Shown piece by piece: positions 15,152-28,487 of a stretch of 64,000 nt of DNA; positions within the stretch are counted from its first letter, which is position 1, and the number at the start of each line of letters is the position of its first letter. Source of the stretch: Anastatus disparis (taxonomy: Eukaryota; Arthropoda; Insecta; Hymenoptera; Eupelmidae). The stretch lies in NCBI GenBank assembly GCA_017163975.1, contig JAFFSR010000362.1:496001-560000 (forward strand), written 5' to 3'. The notes beneath the pieces are model-generated. The model had not been told where the DNA came from, ran no database searches, and was given only the letters and a program-made list of their open reading frames with translations. The position numbers and the translations under genes are program-made.

Positions 15152-15259
15152 TAGGTCGTCAGTGGTTCAGTCGGTAGAACGATGAATTCATAATCTCGAG
15201 GTTGCCGAGTTCGAATCCCGCTCTCTACCGATTTATACAAGCACCATTGAACGTATATG
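15152..15259 (+). repeat. tRNA-derived SINE, copy A, head segment
   Basis: This is the 5' tRNA-like head of a SINE present three times in the window. An A-box-like GTGGTTCAGTCGGTAGAAC and a B-box-like GAGTTCGAATCCCG are spaced as in a tRNA gene. The head is followed by the family-specific TACAAGCACCA. It is not called a tRNA gene because the acceptor stem does not close properly and the same head is joined to a conserved non-tRNA body in copies B and C. The body of this copy resumes at 15516 after an insertion. Confidence 0.75.
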
Positions 15260-15515
15260 CACTAGAAAATGATTTACTATAAAAAATACTTATACATCCT
15301 CGTTTTTTACTTTAAAAATACAAATGGTGAACAACTGTCTCAAACAACAATCTTATCTTGAGAATTTATTTTCGTACAAAAAAAATTTTTTCACTTCGTT
15401 TCATAAATTTCTTGTAATATAGTAAAATTTGTTATATGCAGAATGTCCCACTGACATAATATAGTAATTTTGAATACAATCTATAGTTATATTTATTATA
15501 GGATTTCTCTCAGTG
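15260..15515. mobile_element. Insertion splitting SINE copy A
   Basis: Copies B and C run without interruption through this point, so these 256 bp are extra. The ends are loosely inverted: CACTAGAAAATGATTT on the left, and the reverse complement of the right end begins CACTGAGAGAAATCC. They resemble the CACTG-ended elements at 28488, 60364 and 62989. The target duplication is unclear. No coding content. Confidence 0.45.
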
Positions 15516-15610
15516 TGTGCATTATTTGCAAACACACTGACGACCTCCGTCGCTAATTAGCATCGCAATGATAGCATAAACATAGTGACGTTAAATAAAA
15601 TAAAAAATTT
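15516..15610 (+). repeat. tRNA-derived SINE, copy A, body and A-rich tail
   Basis: This continues the SINE after the insert. It carries the conserved body with CGCTAATTAGCATCGCAATG, then ATAGCATAAACATAGTGACG, then TTAAATAAAA and an A-rich tail. The order and spacing match copies B (54641) and C (58600). Confidence 0.75.
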
Positions 15611-18600
15611 TTTTAATTTAATTGTTACAAAAAATTTCTTTTTATTTTCATTTTAAAATTCATTAGAAAGCATTCATTATTATACTTTACCGTTTTGATG
15701 GCTAATATTTATATATAGAATTGTATATTTTATAATCTATTTCATCACGTTTGATATCTTTAAGATATGATTTGATAAAATTTTATATTCGAAGTAATCT
15801 TAATAAATAGTAGTAACCAGTATATTTTTATATTAAAAAGTTTAAAATGCAAAAAACTACTTCATAATACCAATAATACTATTATATTTTTTAAAATTTC
15901 TTTATAAATATCATAGTATTTATTAGTAGACGATTTATTTTTGTTTTTATTTATTATTAACATTCATCCGTTATAAAATCCATTAAAAATAATATTTTCT
16001 CCGATGTACAATGTGCACGATAAGCAGACGTAGACAGTTGAATACATACGATAAAGAGTACATGATTTTCAAGATGAATTCTGATTCGTTCTTTTTTACA
16101 ATTGCAAAAAAAAAGAGTCGCGACGTATATATACGCGCATTTTATGTGGGAAATGAATGAGATAGCAGTAACGTGTATATATACGGCAAAGGCTTTGAAC
16201 TTTATCCACAATTTAGTCTGCCCTGTATATATGAATATCCCATGTATATAACGTCATATATGTATTGCCATATGTGATGGGATTTGCGTGTTTATAAAGG
16301 GCGTGTCAGTCAGATTTCACGGTGCAAAGTGATTTTTTTTTTATTTTTCATTGGTTTTGGTGATAAAAACGACGAGTTTCAGCCAACGTTGAATCCTTAT
16401 CATATTGCAAATGGGCAAGTCCTTGTTTATTTTAAATACGCATTCTGCCGATCTTACATTATTTATGAGAAATATAACCGGTTCTTAAAAAATACAAGAT
16501 AAATTTTAAATTATTGACCAATTAATTTGCAAGTTATCATGCGCATGATAAAGGCTGAAATGAAAATTTTACAACGCATCCTTCAACCGTTAAATTTAAT
16601 TTGCCTTTATTCACGTATCAAAGAATGTTAATATTTTATGCAGATATTTTTGAATTTTCAAAACGTTAAGTTCAGTGTGTATTTGTTAATTTATCATAAT
16701 TTACGAAAATTTTAAATTTTACTAAATTTTTTCATAACAATGAAAATTTTTAGTTCAGCCTTTATAATAATAAGTAGAAAAATTATATGTATCTGCATAT
16801 ATGTTTACTAAAATATTTATTATTTTGAAAACATTAAATATAACAACTTATTACATCTTTATAATGAATTTCCAAAGACGGAAGTTTTTAATCAGTGTTA
16901 CATAAAGCTAACGGAAAGCTTTTAGTGGTTTACATAAAAATTCAATTATAAATGGGAGCAATTAACTTGTGGGGTCTTTTCATATATATATTGCGATCTT
17001 AACACTTATACTTGTTCTCGAAGTTTTTAGATTCAGCCAAGGTATTATCGTTATAAACGTTGCATTTCGTATATATATAAGCAGTTATAGCAATAGCAAC
17101 TTGAGAGTGTAAAAGAGAGAGAGAGGGGAAGAGAGGACAAAGTCGAGAGACAGCCTCAACACATATACATATAGTAGCTCTGCAGTCGGACGTTGATACA
17201 AAGCCCAATGGAAATATCGATTGCAGGGTCGTCGCACTCTGCACGCGGCTCCTGCTGCATTTTGCAATTTTCTTCAAAACTGATATCTCATCTTTTAAAT
17301 TTTTCAACTTTTTGCGGATTTAAGAAATTTTAATATATTCTTTTATTATTATTCTCTATGAAGCAAATGAATAAAGGTTAAATCTTTTTTCATAGACACA
17401 ATAGTTAAATAGTTCTTTAAAAAACTTATGTTTTATATGCTTATTTTATTTTTTTAATGAAATTAAATCAAAATCTTTTTTTATTATTACATTTAAAATT
17501 GTATTATTTTATCAAAGATTCCATCTAGACATTTAATTATAAAAAGAATTATATTTACGATACACAAATTAAATGTTATATTAGTAAAAAAATACAACAA
17601 TGTTAAACTGAAATGACTTAAAATTTTTCTAAAAAATATAAATTATAATAAATTAAAATTTTTTAATATAATTTGTAATTTTATTTGATTTTTTTGCTTC
17701 CACGATGTTTATATAAAGTGATAAATCTTATTGTGAAATAATGAATTTTCTGAAATGATGAAATATATTAGAGATGAAGAATAGCTTGAGTTTCTTTTCA
17801 AGGCTCATTTTAAATTGGCCTATGTTTTTGAGCAAATTATTCGAGCGGATGCACGGGAATAGGGGGTATATCGCAAAGCAAAAATCTATATTTAGGCCTC
17901 TCGCATCAAAAGCACTTTCGTATACTCGGCACGCACTCTTCATTCCCGTCTTTAGAGTTGCAGAGGAGCTCTTTTTCTGCTATATGTAAGTTCAATTAAA
18001 TACCGATGTTGATAGCGCGTCATTGTTCTTTTAATACTTGGCACGATATTTTACTCAAAATAAATTTACTTCATTCAAGTTAAGTTTGTTGATTTATTGC
18101 CGGGAAGAGTTTTAAAATTCAATTTTTTTCCCTTACAAATTATATTTTACTAATTATTATTTTTATTTTAACATTTCTCTTTTTTAAAATTGAGAAAAAT
18201 TATCTAAATAAAAATTGCCTATACTGTAATAAATTTTGGAAGAAATAGATTAATTATAGGTGTTAATAACATGCGATTTCACAAAACAAAGAAATTAATT
18301 AATAAATCGAAGTAATTACTCACGGGTATACATCCTGGTGACTCGTTGCTTCATCCCAAGAATAACTTTTGTGGGCGTCCACAAGAGAATATTGTTTGCA
18401 AAGCGTAGATTATTTTCTGAATGAATCATTCACATCTACAAAATTAATGCGTCCTTTCGACTCTCTTGATTTAACGTTCTCCTCCGAATAGAGAATGAGG
18501 GAAAAAGAAAGAAAAACAAAAAGTCCAGAAAAATGATAAAATTGCATTAGCATGAATCGTCTTTTATTTTCTATGATTCGTTAAAATCATTACCGCAATA

Positions 18601-21600
18601 TCGATTTACCTGACAATAAATTGAATTTTATTAATTTTTTCGTATTAGATTTGATTTTCATATGTCAAATGCATTAATGTGATGTTTAAATGTGAATAAA
18701 AGAATATTATGTAATTAAAGATTTAAGTAAAAGAATTTTTTTACATTTCAGTTTTTTAAAAACTTTATAATTTTATTGTAAAAATTCTAAAACGTTTAAA
18801 ATATTTATACTTTTGTATCGTTATATAATTTATAATCTCAAAATAATTTTGATTGAATTTGTAATTTCTCAATATTTAAATTTAAGGATGTTCAATGGTT
18901 ACGTAAAAGTTAACAGAATGCTTTGAAATTTTGAAATATAATTTATTATATTAAATTAAAGTACCTCAATTTTTTTCCATATTTCATTCCGCATGTTTTT
19001 TCGAGAAATTCAATGTTAAAAATACGAAAAATAACATGGACTCTTATAGGCGATCTAAGAATCGATTGCGTTTTATATAAATTTCTGTCATAAAAGTTAA
19101 CAGATCAAATTAAAATTTAGATATTATGAAAGTATATTATTTAAGGATTCATTTTATATAGTTTTTTATATACCTTTCAGGAAAATTGACAAAGATTTCC
19201 AAAGTTAAAGTTAAAGTAAAAGTTAATTTTTGAAAACCCGCTACTGCTATGTAAGAGATTTGGCTACGTTGCGTATGTATAACATAAGTTTTGAATTGAC
19301 AGATAATATTTTTCTGCTAAACTTAACCTACAAATAGAAGCGCTGCGTTGCCAAATTTCATTCAACATATTATCGAACTTAAATTAATTTATAATAAATT
19401 AAAAAAAATTTTTAGATGTTTTATTTATTAAATAAAAACGTTTAAATGTAATTTGAATATTATATTCCATCTCTAAGTGTCATTCAAAGAACTTTTTGTT
19501 GAAAAATATTTCATTACTTTAAGTTGGCAGCGATCCTTCTTTCCTATGTTAAAGCATAGGGTACCCCTCTGACTCTTCACCTCCCCGCATGACACCATTG
19601 AACATCCATGAAAATTTTCTAAATTCAATGACGTTTATTGTCAAAAATGATTCCTAATCACTATTATCCTTAGAAGAGCACTAGCAAAAGCATTTAAGAA
19701 AAAGAGTCATCTGTTGATGACTTCGTTAGTAAATAATGCATTTAAATGAACAGGCATTATTCAAAATTTATCGTTATATAACACTCTCGTAATAGTATTG
19801 TTCTGAGAGCTTTGAATTTGTGGTTACATTTGCATGCTTTGAGATGAAGAAGACAGATGGAAAGTAATCATTTATACACGAAAAACAACAACAGCCCGTC
19901 TGTGGTTTACTAAATTGCCAAAGCTTAACTATTGTTGCTTCGAAATGAGCATTCAATTCAAACGAAAGGAAAAAGAATTTCAATGCACCTTTTATTTTAA
20001 TTTTAAATAAACATCACAGCGAATTCTAATATATGTTTATATATACATGCATATATTAATGTTGAAAGTCACAAATTAGTCACGGAAATTTTTCAACATC
20101 AATCACTAAAATCTGCGTTTTCTTATTATTTTTAAATTCTTAACTAACAAACAAGCATTAAATTATTTATTAATATTTTCGGAAAAATGTTTATCAATAA
20201 TTAATATAATCTTTATAATATCTATCTTATTTTAATCATATTAAAAGCATTAAGAAATTTTTATTATAATCACCATAAATTATCTTTTCGAGTGATCATT
20301 CAGTTGAATAAAAGAGAAAAAAATGTTTACTAAAAATGCCACATGTAAATTAATATTGCTTGAAAGCAAAAAAAAAGAGTAAAATATTAAATTACGCATA
20401 TTTTTTTACTGTCAAGCGAGAAAAATACGAAGGCATTAAAAGGCATATATCCACAATCATAATAAAGCAATATCTCTGCTGGCAAAATACTAGCTCCCGT
20501 TAATGTTAATGACCGGCATTACAAACAGAAGCCGGAAAAGAGAGCCTCGATCGCACATACATATAATATTCAACATCGCTCGCAAGCACGCGCCCGAGCG
20601 AGCCACTCGAAGACGTTAAAACGGCGCCACATTGACGCCGAAAAAGCATAAGTGTAACGAGACTGAGAAACATTTCACAGTCCTCGAAGACTATTGTTTT
20701 TTCTGCGTTTAACAAAAAGAGAGAGCAAGTGCAATGCACGCACGCATAAAAATAAAGCACCGCTGTCTTCCATCTCCTTTTTTTCGAAGCAAGACAAGAC
20801 GAGAGCTTTTCCGCGAGAAGGGAAAAGACTATTTATCTTGACGACCTTCGACCTCATAGACGCGCGCACACACTCAAGCCAAGACACGTAACGCGACACC
20901 GAACAAAGAGAAACAAAGAGAGAAACGAGTTATTGATGGCTGGCAAGACGTTAAATTGATGCGCTTTCTTTCATTAAATGCGCTTTCGTCGAGTTTACTT
21001 GCAACGATGCCGCTATCCCACAAGCCTTCGAATCATTTGTTATTCGACTATTTCTCGAAAAACGATCGAACATTACTTTGCCTCTATTTTTTATTTTAAG
21101 CCGATTACAATTAAAGTGATTAGATGGATTAAAGTTTTTTTTAATGCTGGGTAAGCTGTTGAGTGTTTTTTTATGTCGATTTTATTGAATTATATTAAAA
21201 AGGGAAGTGCATATTTATTACACAGTTTTTAAATAAAACATCAATCATTTACAATACGCTTTACGACTTATTGTTTATTTGGAAAAATTGAATTTTGATA
21301 AATAAAACCTAAATTCACAGCTAAGCAATTTGAATAAAAATAAATTATTCAAAATAGTATACGTAATATCGTATTAAAAAAATTTCTAAACTATCGGAGA
21401 GTAGGCGATAAATGGGCGTGTATTGTTTATTTAAAATAATCGATTCAAGAAAACAAAAACAAAACAAGACTCTTATAACATCTACTGCTTAATGCATAAT
21501 ATACAAGAGGATAAAAGAATTACGTGAATAAGCATATTGGATTTTAACATGGTTGTTTCGTGAATTAAAAATTAAAATTACCTCCTACACAATTCCTGCA

Positions 21601-22097
21601 TAAATTTCTAGAGAATCGTCTTTCCGGTCGATTGCATTTCTCTAAAGCACAAAATTTCCAGAGAATCAACGAGAAATAAATAAAAAAAAAATGTGGCAGT
21701 CGTGGGACTGGCCGACAGAAGTGATAACTTTAATTATTGTAGGTTGAAATTATTGTGCATAAAATTTTTTTTTTAAATGTACTGTTACTTAAATGTTATT
21801 ATTATAAATATAGTGATCTTGAAAAATATTAAAACTCAAAGAAGATTTCTGTTAATAGTTATTTAATTAAATTTTTAAAAAACAAATTGAAATCAATATT
21901 AAATATAAATTTGTAGTTATTCACAAAAAATCATTTAATTAAAATAATTAACATTCATGAATATTAACACTTGGTTAATCTACATTCTCACTATCATCAT
22001 TAGATTCTATAAGAGTAACAATTGATTTATGGTAGCAATAATAAGAAATACAATTTTTACATTGTATATTATCTAAGAATCTTGCAAAAATTGCAGT
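15611..22097. other. AT-rich non-coding DNA with GC-richer islands
   Basis: No supported gene. GC-richer, CpG-containing islands stand out at about 17090-17260, 19510-19610 and especially 20500-20960, where CGCTCGCAAGCACGCGCCCG occurs. Frames inside them match nothing known and lack splice consensus. They could be regulatory or untranslated transcribed sequence, which is an inference from composition only. Confidence 0.5.
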
Positions 22098-22343
22098 CGG
22101 CTCTAACGAAAAGTAGGGCTATTGAAAAGCGGCCGCGAAAACTAGCACATTTGGCTATTTAGTCATCGCAAGGTATCGCTAACATGTATTATTGTTTAAG
22201 GGACAGTGTTGAGATGTGCTACTTTTCGTGGGACAATTGGAATTACTCTTAGCAGCAAAGGGTGCGAATTGTGCTACTCTTCGCCGCAAAAGTGAATCGT
22301 GCTAGTTTTCGACTGAAAATTGAAATGTGTTTCGTTAGAGGCG
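22098..22343. mobile_element. Imperfect TIR element with subterminal motif repeats
   Basis: The left end CGGCTCTAACGAAAAGTAG is mirrored by the right end TTTCGTTAGAGGCG. Inside, a motif close to GTGCTACTTTTCG occurs in forward orientation at about 22217, 22270 and 22302, and inverted near 22108 and 22135. Inverted ends with repeated subterminal motifs fit a non-autonomous DNA transposon. There is no coding frame. It is followed directly by a (TA)n tract. Confidence 0.5.
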
Positions 22344-22346
22344 ATG

Positions 22347-22351
<5 letters not shown>

Positions 22352-22403
<52 letters not shown>
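22352..22403. repeat. (TA)n microsatellite
   Basis: A pure TA dinucleotide run of about 26 units. Confidence 0.95.
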
Positions 22404-22405
<2 letters not shown>

Positions 22406-22855
22406 TTCTCTTACTGATATTCTTTGACACCACAGGGTAAGTACAATAGCTGCACTGTACTCACTGAGTCTATTTGAATGACTTTTCTTTTTTCAACTCG
22501 AGTAAATATTTTCAACTTATTTATTTGCAATAATCAAAATTTCATGACTAGCAATTTTCATTCCAATGTAAGAGCTTGTCTACGAAGTTTAACAAATTTG
22601 AATGAAAGAAATCAGACGATTTTTTTTTTTTCATTTTATGTAAAAATTGACCGATTTTTGCAAATGAAAATTCACGATGAAGCTCTCGAAGTAAGAAATG
22701 CAAATATTTAATAATAAATCTTTTGTTTTATATTGCAAATTATTTAAAAATTTTGGTCAACTATGATTGAAAAAGGTTCGACATAAAAACTCTAAAAGTT
22801 CTCGGGTGTCATTTTTGTATTCTTCAGGCGTGCCTACGAGTTAAATATGTGCCCA
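22404..22855. other. Non-coding interval
   Basis: AT-rich sequence containing a short frame at 22478-22711 that shows no domain or gene context. Nothing else was recognised. Confidence 0.5.
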
Positions 22856-22882
22856 CTCTCTCTCTCTCTCTCTCTCACACAC

Positions 22883-22941
<59 letters not shown>
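22856..22941. repeat. Compound (CT)n-(AC)n-(TA)n microsatellite
   Basis: A CT run of about 21 bp leads into a short AC run, then CCC, then a TA run of about 55 bp. It is the second long TA tract within 600 bp. Confidence 0.95.
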
Positions 22942-22942
<1 letters not shown>

Positions 22943-23020
22943 TGAAATAGACATGCATTTTCTATATGTATTTTTTTCTTAACCACACTAATATTCAAGC
23001 CTTAGTTTTTTTGTTTACAT

Positions 23021-23082
23021 ATTTAAGTTTTACGAGCTTAAAATTTAAGTTTTACGAGCTGAAAATTTAAGTTTTACAAGCT
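23021..23082. repeat. Three-copy tandem repeat, unit about 22 bp
   Basis: The unit ATTTAAGTTTTACGAGCT occurs at 23021, about 23043 and about 23065. Each copy is separated by a short TAAA or GAAA spacer, and the third copy reads ACAAGCT. Too short to assign a function. Confidence 0.85.
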
Positions 23083-23628
23083 TCTGATCTTAAATTTTTG
23101 GCTGAATTCCTAAGCAACTCACCGTCCCATAAGAAGTTATCACTTCAAAAAAAGATGCAAATATTCTACGAAGGCTTGTAATATATCGATAGAATGTCAA
23201 AAGTTAGGAACTCCCATTGTACTTTCTTTGTCTTAGAAACTTGAGTGTCTATAGGTTTCTGTGACGAGTAGAGTCAGTGACCCAGTAAACTTGAGGAATC
23301 GTATGCACGAACGAGCGATCATCATTGAAATTCGATATAGTTGCCCTAAAGCACGCACGCTATTCAAAAGATCATCTAGACAAAGATGCACATATACATT
23401 AAAATATGTTATAATGTATATACGTTGCGCACGTGTACATCCGGTTCTTATACATTGATAACGGAACGATATTATTCTTAATTCATTGATATGTTGCAAG
23501 AATTGTTGACCCTTATTCAATATGCTAATGATATTTGTAACATATATTTTTGACAAACACCTATCGTTTTAACATAAGTTGAAATTTAATTGTATAAATA
23601 AGCATGATTGACGAAAAATTTAATAAAA
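23083..23628. other. Non-coding interval
   Basis: Overlapping frames of 107 and 65 codons lie on opposite strands near 23233-23556. They mirror each other and neither resembles a known protein. They are probably chance frames in a slightly less AT-rich patch. Confidence 0.5.
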
Positions 23629-23787
23629 CCCTGGTAGAAATGTGAACATAAAAAATGGTGTACATAAAAATGTAAGGTTATTAGTAATAATAATGCCAAA
23701 GAAATGGCTATAAAATGTTTTAAAAAAAGCGTTTCCATTTCTACTGCTCATAAAATGGTAAAAAAAACGTTTTTATTTCCACCAGGG
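23629..23787. mobile_element. CCCTGG-ended MITE, copy 1
   Basis: The 159-bp segment begins CCCTGGTAGAAATG and ends TTTCCACCAGGG, forming imperfect terminal inverted repeats. The interior is AT-rich and partly self-complementary. The flanks are A-rich, so the target duplication cannot be read with confidence. It shares its ends with the element at 35396, which indicates a family. Confidence 0.6.
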
Positions 23788-26700
23788 AAACACTAAATTT
23801 TAGTACTTTATAATCAGAATTTATTTTTAGAAAAATTTATAGTTAAAAATGATGAGTATTAATTGATAAAGTTGGTGGCAATTTTTTTTCTAAGTAATTC
23901 AATTTTAATGTTTTATCAAAGAAAAATGAAAAATTATCGGAAACTGTATTTTGCAACCGATGCATTAAATAAAATTTTAAAAAATTTTCAAAAAATTCAT
24001 AAAATAGATTTAATTTCTATTTTATTTGACAAAATAATTTGAGGAAATAGTCAAGCTTGATAAACTAAATATTCTCGCAGTATTAGTTGTTTATTTTGAG
24101 AAAAACATTCCATATAAAAATCCAAGAAGAGCATACAACTACGAAAATAGAAGTTCCGGTGTAAAGTTGACGTTGCAGTCGGATATTGATAAACAGTAGC
24201 TCGTTTCGTATAAGTGAGATCACCCTACAAGATAATCGACAAGTTTCCCGTGAGATCTGTATAATAGGAGAAATGAAAATCAGCCCAGTGAGTCATGCTA
24301 CTGTAGCAGTTTTCTTTTAGTAAGTCATTCGGTCTATCTCTCTCTATTCGTGAGAATCCTTATACAGCAGCATTCCGGAATCCGTTTCTCGTTTGCTACG
24401 GTTTCCGATATGTAACGTTGATTCAACTCAATTGCTTCCTATACCTAGAGAGAGCGCGCAAGCGCTGCCTCTTTTTCCATTAATCTCTATATAGACAGCT
24501 CGGATAATCGGCTGAATTTTAGCTTTTCTATGGATTCATCTCTGTACATTGTCTGTTACAACAGGGATGCTTCAATTTTTCACTTCGATTCATATTTTCA
24601 TTAATGTTGTAAGAACAGATTTTATCAATTTTACTCAATTTTCAGTCTTCTGCAATATCTATATCTAATAAGATTTCAGTTTAATTATTGTTTGAGGAAG
24701 TTATTATTTTTTTTTGTTTCACATCAAATTCCAAGCTTTTGTATTATATAATAGTATTACAAGATCATATTAACTTAAATCTGTTAAATTTTAAAATCTT
24801 ATATAATTTTTGTTTTCAAACTTTTAATCTATTCAGTAAAATTTTTTTAAATTTTATCCTCTATTACAATAAAGTTTGCAATGCATATATTATTTTGTTC
24901 TAATTCAATAAAATTAAAGATTTTAGAAAAAAAAATTTATCTACTTCCTAAAAAAAGGAATCAATAGAATTTTGTCAAAAAGAGAAAAACTCTATGTTGT
25001 TTGCAAACAAAGTTGAGTTTCAACACTAGATAAACTTCAGCACAAAAAGTTTGGAAAACGACTCTTCCTTCGTATTCGACAAAATGTATTCTCCTAAAAT
25101 TCTGGGAAAACTGTATAGTCAATGCATGTGAAGATAATTCGCGAGCAGCGATAAAACTAATAACTCCTTTCTTTTTTTAGCGGTTTACCCGCCCTTATAT
25201 ACTTATGGAAATTTTTCTTCCAAACCTTTTCCTTAGACAGCTTAAAAACTTTTTCCAGCCGTAATTTCACTATCATTCACAATGTCGATCGTCTTTGACT
25301 TTCAAATGGTCTTTAGCGTGGCATGCATTTCCTCTCACTTTCAGCTCTTTCGCTTTTTCTCTTTCATTCTCCTATACGTTCTGTACTTTATTTTCTTGTC
25401 TTTTTTTCTTCGTGCTATAGTATAAGAGCAAGCTTAAACGATAGTAACTAGTCTTGAACGCGCAAGACTCGCGTGTTCTTTTACAACAATGTAACGTACA
25501 GTTGATGTACCGCCGACGGGCTACCTGTCTAAGCTAAAGTACAGTGTAGATTGCTTCTGTTTTTCCAGTCTACTATACTATAATCGACATGATTTGTTAG
25601 ACTGCACTTTTTTCTATACATTTTTTTAATTTTAATAAAAATTATATCATCAGTTTAAAAAAGAAAGTTTCATTAAATTGGTAATCTATTTTAAAATAGT
25701 TTAATATATTTTTGTTTTATCTACATTAAAAATTTAAGTAGATAATGTCAATTATAGTTAGACTATTATTTTTTATAAGTCAATTTAGGAATATTTTATA
25801 ATATTAATTTTGAAAAACTATTTACCAGTCATGATTGAAAAAATAATAATTTATGTTTGCAAAAAACAATTGAGTTGATTATTAAAATTTAGAAACTCAA
25901 AAATAGAATAATCATTGTTACATAAAATTTACTAAATTTTTCTCATTTTAAATATATTAATTAATAATTACAGAATAATATCGTTGTAATTTATCATTGA
26001 TAATATTAGATGTATAAACATTGATAAGCAATGTTTACGTAATAACTTGAGAAAAAAAGCAAATAATTTAGTATCTCTTTCATTTTGAACAATAAGTCTC
26101 TTTATTCAGTCCCAGCAACTCCGTTCATGTGAAATTCTTGCAGTATATCGTATGCTACTTGACTATAATGCGTATACATATAGTGGCGCTGCAGACTGTC
26201 TTTTATGCACAGATCGCCATCGATCTTCTCCCGCGTCGTCGTACAAGGCATCTTTCTTTTTTTTTAATGTTTTTTTTTTCTTCAACACTTGGTGCATGAG
26301 AAAAAAAGCAGTTTAAAATGACCTGGAGAATATCATCCGTAAAATCGTTTCGTTGCCACAAATTACGCTTAATTGCTATCGAGAAATAAGTATTGAAAGC
26401 TGTACTTTAACGCATGTTTTCTTCATAAGCTTAAAATATTTTTATTTTAAATTAATTTTGTTTAAAATAAAGTTTAAATTCACATTAAATAGAATTTTTA
26501 AAATTAAATTAAAATTAATACAAAAAGTTAATCAATAATATATATTTTCTTTATAAAAATGAAAGATAGGTGAATAAACTATTAAATAAATCTAATTTTA
26601 ATTAAATATTATTATGAAATGTAAAAAAAGATACATACAATGAATTATTTTTAAAATTACATCGTAGAAAATAGTACTTGTTGATATGCAGTAGAATTCT

Positions 26701-28193
26701 GACGTGTTAAGTAAAAACTTACATAAGTGTAAAATAAATAAAAGTGATAAAGTTAAATAATATCAATTTTTTCCAATACAATTTTTAATTTTTCATTACT
26801 TACGTAATTTTCATTTCCTCATTTTTTAGCGAAAAATTTAAAAAAACATTTTTTATTCATTTGTTTGGTTATCTTTTTATCGAATTTATTAATAGAAAAA
26901 ATGTAGTTTTCATCAAAATGGTACTTATGTAAGTTTATACTCAACACGACAGAATTGACGTAGCCTTTATAATTTAATGCACTAGAATATTTAAGGTGGA
27001 TCATCCGTTCCCAATGATATTTTGTAAACCTAAAAGTTTTTGACGAAACTTTACTATAATAATCTTGAAATATCCATCTTTTCATTGGTATAATAAAAAC
27101 TTAAGATAAACCATCAAAATCTCAAGTAATCAATATCTGAAAAAAAGATATTATACACACGCGTAAATGGAAAAAATGATGATTTATGCATAAAGTTGAT
27201 TATAACTTTTTTGTTACTTAAAAGTTTTTGATAAAAAAAGTATGGAAGACAGACAATTTAATAACGATTATAATATGATCGAGGAAAAAGGGAGTAAACG
27301 ATGTAAATAAAAAGAAATTAAGTGTAAAAGTTGAAAATATTTTATTAACGTAGAATCGAGTAAATCAGCTGGTATATACTGCGCATGCGTGATAATCCTA
27401 AGCCGCTTAGAGTGCATGTATACATATTACGAAGTCCGCTGTATAGTGCCGTATATAAGTAAATAATCACAAGGGGCTTTTCAAGAAAAAGAAAATTTTT
27501 CTACACATTTATACTTATGCAATGATTTTTGTTTTCAAAATAATAATAATAGTTATAATTGAGACATATAGAGTGTATTAATTTATAAATTATTGCAATA
27601 ATACAAATACCACCAAGGGACCCAAAACATGATACGGTCTTACATGCATGATCCACCTTCAATATACAATTTTACGTTGCTTGGTCAAAACTTTTTATAT
27701 CACAATCTCTTTGTCATTTTTTTAAATATTTTTTTTACTTCAGTTGTCCCTAGAATAACAAACGATTCAATAAACTCGAAAAAGCAGGATTTTAAAACCG
27801 TTTTCAAATAGTATAAAAAATAGACATAGGTTTTAGAAATTCTTTTTATTTTTAGTCTACTGTTTATAGTTTATATTATAATACAAAAAGCTTATCGCGA
27901 ATCAACAGACTTTTTATTTTTATTTTAAAATATGTATTGTTTTTTTAAACAATTTTTTTGGCTGAATTAAATGTATTAATTTGTTATATTAAAAAAAAAT
28001 AAATCACCAAATCTACCATAAAAATAGCCTGCTTGATTTTGTTCCTCTTCTCTTTGTTGTTAGAGTTTATTTATTGGTCTCCTCAGCTTTGTTGATAAAT
28101 TAAATCTTTGATATACAAATGCGAACCTCGCATACTAATGTATCTGGCGTAGATAAGTGCATCTTTCCTGTAAAAATTTGTTAAATTACATTA
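23788..28193. other. AT-rich non-coding DNA
   Basis: No supported gene. GC-richer spots occur near 24150-24480, 25440-25560, 26100-26260 and 27360-27480. The 88-codon minus-strand frame at 26819-27085 has no recognisable domain and a composition typical of AT-rich DNA. Confidence 0.5.
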
Positions 28194-28281
28194 TTTTTTT
28201 ACACAGGGCGCGTACAGTGGGTACTTTACTCCCTCCCAGCGAAAAGTAAGGTACGCACTGTACGCTGCCTGTGTAAAAAAA
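28194..28281. repeat. Palindrome / short foldback
   Basis: The left arm TTTTTTACACAGGGCGCGTA pairs with the right arm reading GTACGCTGCCTGTGTAAAAA. The following GTACAGTGGGTAC and GTACGCACTGTAC segments also pair. The loop is about 20 bp and contains CTCCCTCCCAGCG. It may be a small MITE or a transcript hairpin. Confidence 0.7.
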
Positions 28282-28284
28282 TCG

Positions 28285-28389
28285 TATATTCTCCACGGAA
28301 GTAAATGAAAAATCCCTTAAATCGTATGTTTGACATTTAACATACGATTTAAGACATTTTTCCTTTTTACTCCCTAGGTGAATAATATA
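28285..28389. repeat. Imperfect palindrome centred near 28337
   Basis: The core CTTAAATCGTATGTT is followed by a 7-bp loop and then AACATACGATTTAAG. Pairing continues imperfectly outwards through GAAAAAT/ATTTTTC and GTAAA/TTTAC to TATATTCTCCAC against GTGAATAATATA. Only four bases separate it from the preceding palindrome. Confidence 0.65.
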
Positions 28390-28487
28390 CTATTAATTTT
28401 TAACATTTAATGCACATTGATATAGTATTAAATGCTACTAATTTTATATTATCTCATCAACTTTTATTTGAAATAGTGTATTTCATA

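Noticed and set aside
15152..15235. Apparent tRNA gene
   Set aside because: The head has A and B boxes, but the acceptor stem does not close, and the same head is joined to a shared non-tRNA body in three copies. It is a SINE.
19257..19361. Possible TIR element with ATTTGGC...GCCAAAT ends
   Set aside because: Only about 16 bases pair, with several mismatches and no clear target duplication.
26819..27085. 88-codon minus-strand frame
   Set aside because: Composition is that of AT-rich DNA (Lys, Phe, Ile, Asn), with no domain, splice signal or neighbouring exon.
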